Positions 62,069 to 64,000 of a stretch of 64,000 nt of DNA are shown piece by piece. The position numbers were made by a program, and so were the translations under genes. The stretch is from Lentihominibacter hominis. GTDB lineage: Bacteria > Bacillota > Clostridia > Peptostreptococcales > Anaerovoracaceae. Position 1 is the stretch's first letter; each line of letters starts with the position of its first letter. The stretch is from positions 992,001 to 1,056,000 of the forward strand of contig NZ_JACRTA010000001.1 of assembly GCF_014385065.1 (NCBI RefSeq). Direction: 5' to 3'. The notes beneath the pieces are model-generated. The model was not told the origin of the DNA, did not search any database, and saw only the letters and a program-made list of their open reading frames with translations.

Positions 62069-62883
62069 TATAGTTGCATCTGACATATGGACCTGATATC
62101 ATCATTTATTGAAGTGAGAAGCTGAGATATTTTAAACATATTTGTCGGTGTATCTTCATCAGGGGTATCCTCTTTTTTCAATATATCTTCCAGAGCAATT
62201 ATATGTTTATATAAAGCTGTGAGACCCAGCATACCGGAAAGCCCTTTTATAGAGTGGCAAAGTACAGCTGCATCGGAACACTGCCTGTTTTCTATGAGCT
62301 CTGTAAGCCTTAAAGAGAGATCCGCGTTATTTGTTTTGAAGTTGTTGAAGTGTTTCATGAACAGTCTCGGACTGTTTCCCATATTTTCTATAGCTGTGTG
62401 GATATCGCAGACTTCAGGATCAAGATTGGAAAAAGTTGCAGTGCCGTTGGATTTGATTTCAGGAAGCAGTGAACGGAGCAGTGCTAATTTTATATACGGT
62501 GATATGGTAGTGTAAAAAACAGATGAATTAAAAGGTTTAAAAAGAAGAAGTTCGAAAAGATCTTCGGCTTCTGCTACTTTTATTTTTTCTTCATCTTTAC
62601 TTGCAGCAGTAACAGCGATCACGGGAGAAGTTACTCCCATTTTTCTCATTTTCCTTGTGGTCTCAAGTCCGTCCATACCGGGGAGGTTTATATCCATAAG
62701 AATCAGGGAATAATAATTACTTTCCACAGAACTGCACATTGTGATGGCTTCCATGCCATCAAAGGCATTCTCGCATTTAACTCCTATATCATTTAAAAAT
62801 GTTTGTATTACTTCATGGTTGGCCGCTGTATCGTCAACGATCAACACTATGTCCCTTTCAGGCGATAATATATTATTTATCAT
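62068..62883 (-). CDS. Receiver plus Hpt phosphotransfer protein
   Basis: A 271-residue signalling protein with a receiver domain (about 12-130; phosphoacceptor D64 in LILMDINLPG, lysine in LFKPF) and a C-terminal histidine phosphotransfer domain with H210 in LCHSIKGLSGMLG. It has no DNA-binding or kinase domain, so it would pass phosphate between a hybrid kinase and another regulator. No cognate kinase is beside it: an orphan phosphorelay part. AAGGAG precedes the ATG. It is convergent with the DUF4097 gene and divergent from a prepilin peptidase-like gene. Confidence 0.9.
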   Translation of the reverse strand: MINNILSPERDIVLIVDDTAANHEVIQTFLNDIGVKCENAFDGMEAITMCSSVESNYYSLILMDINLPGMDGLETTRKMRKMGVTSPVIAVTAASKDEEKIKVAEAEDLFELLLFKPFNSSVFYTTISPYIKLALLRSLLPEIKSNGTATFSNLDPEVCDIHTAIENMGNSPRLFMKHFNNFKTNNADLSLRLTELIENRQCSDAAVLCHSIKGLSGMLGLTALYKHIIALEDILKKEDTPDEDTPTNMFKISQLLTSINDDIRSICQMQL

Positions 62884-63006
62884 AATCGTTCTCCTTAATG
62901 TTCATCATTTGTGCCGTTAATGAGATTTTATAGGTAAAATAACGGTTTTGCTATACAAAACGTACGACGGCATTCCCCATATTACGACAAAATATCCAAA
63001 ATAATA

Positions 63007-63035
63007 TTGTGGTTAAAAAAGGAAATTGATAGAAT
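63007..63035 (+). promoter_or_regulatory. Promoter for the prepilin-peptidase-like gene
   Basis: TTGTGG (63007-63012), a 17-base spacer ending in TGA, and TAGAAT (63030-63035); the -10 has the TGn extension. It lies 26 bases ahead of the start codon. Confidence 0.55.
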
Positions 63036-63061
63036 AAAGTAGATAAAGGGGGAATAAAGGT

Positions 63062-63748
63062 ATGATAATTATTATTGTAAAAATAGTCGTAAGTTTGTTT
63101 TTAGGGACTCTTGCGGGATTCGCGGCAATATATATTTTCAATAAGATGCCGGCCAAGTGGTTGTGTGATTACGGACATGCTCCTTCACAGGAGCTGAAAG
63201 ACCCATATATACAGCGGGTAAAAGGTTTTCCATGGAGATGGATATATGCAGCTGGGTTTATTTGTCTTCTCATAAGGCTCTCCTTTTTTGATGTGAGACT
63301 TGCTGCAGCAGGCCTTTTCGCGTGCTGGGCAATGCTCATAATAGGGCTGGCGGATTTAAAATATATGGTTATTCCGGATCAATTTGTTATAATGCTGGCG
63401 TTGTCAGCATTCGGTTTTATCCCCTATCACAGTTCTGTTTGGCAGCCTCTTACCGGAGCGCTTATAGGCGGGGGCGTTATGCTTATGGTGGCTGTGCTGG
63501 GCGGAGCAGCTTTTAAAAAAGAGGTGATGGGGTTTGGGGATGTAAAGCTTTTCGCCTCTTTGGGGCTGGTTCTGGGGATTAAGGGGACTGTGTCGGTTCT
63601 CATAGCCTCATCGCTTTTCAGCGGTATTTTTGCAGCGGTCGGTCTGGCTTCGGGAAAATATCGCAAAGATGAAGTCAGGCCGTTGGGACCGTATATATGT
63701 GGATGCGGGATATTTTATATATTCGCAGTATGGCCTTTTTTATTATAA
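63062..63748 (+). CDS. Prepilin peptidase-like A24 aspartyl protease
   Basis: A 228-residue membrane protein with about six helices. The two catalytic aspartates of the type IV prepilin peptidase family fall at D98 (GLADLKYMVIPD) and D160 (MGFGDVKLFA). The family would cleave class III signal peptides of type IV pilins or secretion pseudopilins. Two features are unusual: the N-terminal region lacks the cytosolic zinc/methylation domain of PilD, and no pilin or ATPase gene is nearby. AAGGGGG lies nine bases upstream of the ATG. The single-domain form is also used in Flp/Tad systems. Confidence 0.85.
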   Translation: MIIIIVKIVVSLFLGTLAGFAAIYIFNKMPAKWLCDYGHAPSQELKDPYIQRVKGFPWRWIYAAGFICLLIRLSFFDVRLAAAGLFACWAMLIIGLADLKYMVIPDQFVIMLALSAFGFIPYHSSVWQPLTGALIGGGVMLMVAVLGGAAFKKEVMGFGDVKLFASLGLVLGIKGTVSVLIASSLFSGIFAAVGLASGKYRKDEVRPLGPYICGCGIFYIFAVWPFLL

Positions 63749-63832
63749 TATCATGGTTTGACTCGTGTTTTTCGCAGAAATTCAATCAACCTCTATAAAT
63801 TGAAAGAAAAATATTATATAATAAAATCTAAT

Positions 63833-64000
63833 ATGGAAAAAAACATTTTATTGACAATAGAATATGATGGCTCGGAATTTTCCGGATGGCAGAAACAACC
63901 GGATAGACCGACTGTGCAGGGATACCTTGAAAAAGTATTGTCGGACCTTCTCAAAAGAGAAATCGCACTCAGTGGGACAAGCAGAACGGATGCCGGTGTA
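63833..64000 (+). CDS. truA: tRNA pseudouridine synthase A, N-terminal fragment
   Basis: Runs off the window after 56 codons. LLTIEYDGSEFSGWQKQP and TVQGYLEKVLSDLL are the TruA start, and SGTSRTDAGV holds the catalytic aspartate D53 (the family GRTDAGVH loop). TruA makes pseudouridine at positions 38-40 of tRNA. No ribosome site is visible before the ATG at 63833, and a TATAAT at 63817-63822 lies only ten bases upstream of it, so the transcript could be nearly leaderless. The rest of the gene lies outside the window. Confidence 0.93.
   Translation, partial: MEKNILLTIEYDGSEFSGWQKQPDRPTVQGYLEKVLSDLLKREIALSGTSRTDAGV

Noticed and set aside
1..64000. tRNA, rRNA, CRISPR arrays, insertion sequences, prophage or toxin-antitoxin genes
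   Set aside because: None could be supported by eye; no regularly spaced repeats, transposase motifs or phage structural genes were seen. A tRNAscan or CRISPR search would settle this.

Overview
The window reads as chromosome of an anaerobic, AT-rich member of the Bacillota, most likely class Clostridia. Supporting signs are strong GGAGG-type ribosome sites, heavy use of ATA, AGA and GGA codons, a SpoIIE-type phosphatase, ECF and AzlCD transporters, a biotin-dependent decarboxylase-type module, and the clostridial set of purine enzymes. Gene order around tilS-ftsH-coaX-dusB and metG-tatD resembles the origin-proximal region of Bacillus and Clostridium. No rRNA, tRNA, CRISPR array, insertion sequence or prophage was seen.

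Layout. 1-1.1 kb: end of panB and panC (pantothenate). 1.1-9.3 kb: single genes and small units. These are a divergent MFS exporter facing an ECF vitamin S component with a pyridoxamine-pyruvate-aminotransferase-like enzyme, a membrane LuxR regulator, an esterase lipoprotein, a D-2-hydroxyacid dehydrogenase and an agmatinase. 9.4-12.9 kb: a two-component system with a PepSY lipoprotein, then azlCD. 13.2-16.5 kb: three poorly characterised membrane proteins and an alanine/glycine:cation symporter. 16.6-23.5 kb: phosphohexomutase, NAD(P)HX epimerase, an eamA-larE-mazG operon on the minus strand, then histidine phosphatase-cysK.

23.9-35.4 kb is one long purine operon, purL-purE-purC-purM-purN-purF-(IMP cyclohydrolase)-(AICAR transformylase)-purD. 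With imported or separately encoded PurB it would run from PRPP to IMP. Three points are unusual. PurF has lost every recognisable glutaminase residue. The usual bifunctional PurH is replaced by two separate proteins. PurE has no PurK beside it.

35.5-40.5 kb is a catabolic-looking unit: an OFA-type MFS carrier and a YtcJ-type amidohydrolase, divergent from an AraC regulator with a long, degenerate-looking C-terminal extension. 40.5-44.2 kb: cytidylate-kinase-like protein, metG, tatD. 44.3-47.1 kb: a LysR-controlled redox cassette (aldo/keto reductase, Dabb protein, quinone reductase), possibly acquired by transfer. 47.3-54.3 kb: spoIIE-like, tilS, ftsH, pucR. 54.3-58.1 kb: glyA and three subunits of a sodium-pump-type carboxylase/decarboxylase (carboxyltransferase, OadG-like, biotin carrier) without the membrane beta subunit. 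58.2-60.0 kb: coaX-dusB. 60.1-62.0 kb: an autoregulated-looking padR-DUF1700-DUF4097 operon. 62.1-64.0 kb: an orphan receiver-Hpt protein, a prepilin-type peptidase and the start of truA.

The best candidates for new biology are the glutaminase-less PurF in its rewired purine operon, the ECF-S/PPAT-like vitamin B6 pair, and the dyad plus structured leader in front of the facing MFS gene. Several further structured leaders and operators are listed. All functional assignments come from reading the translated sequences and recalled family features; no database search was run.
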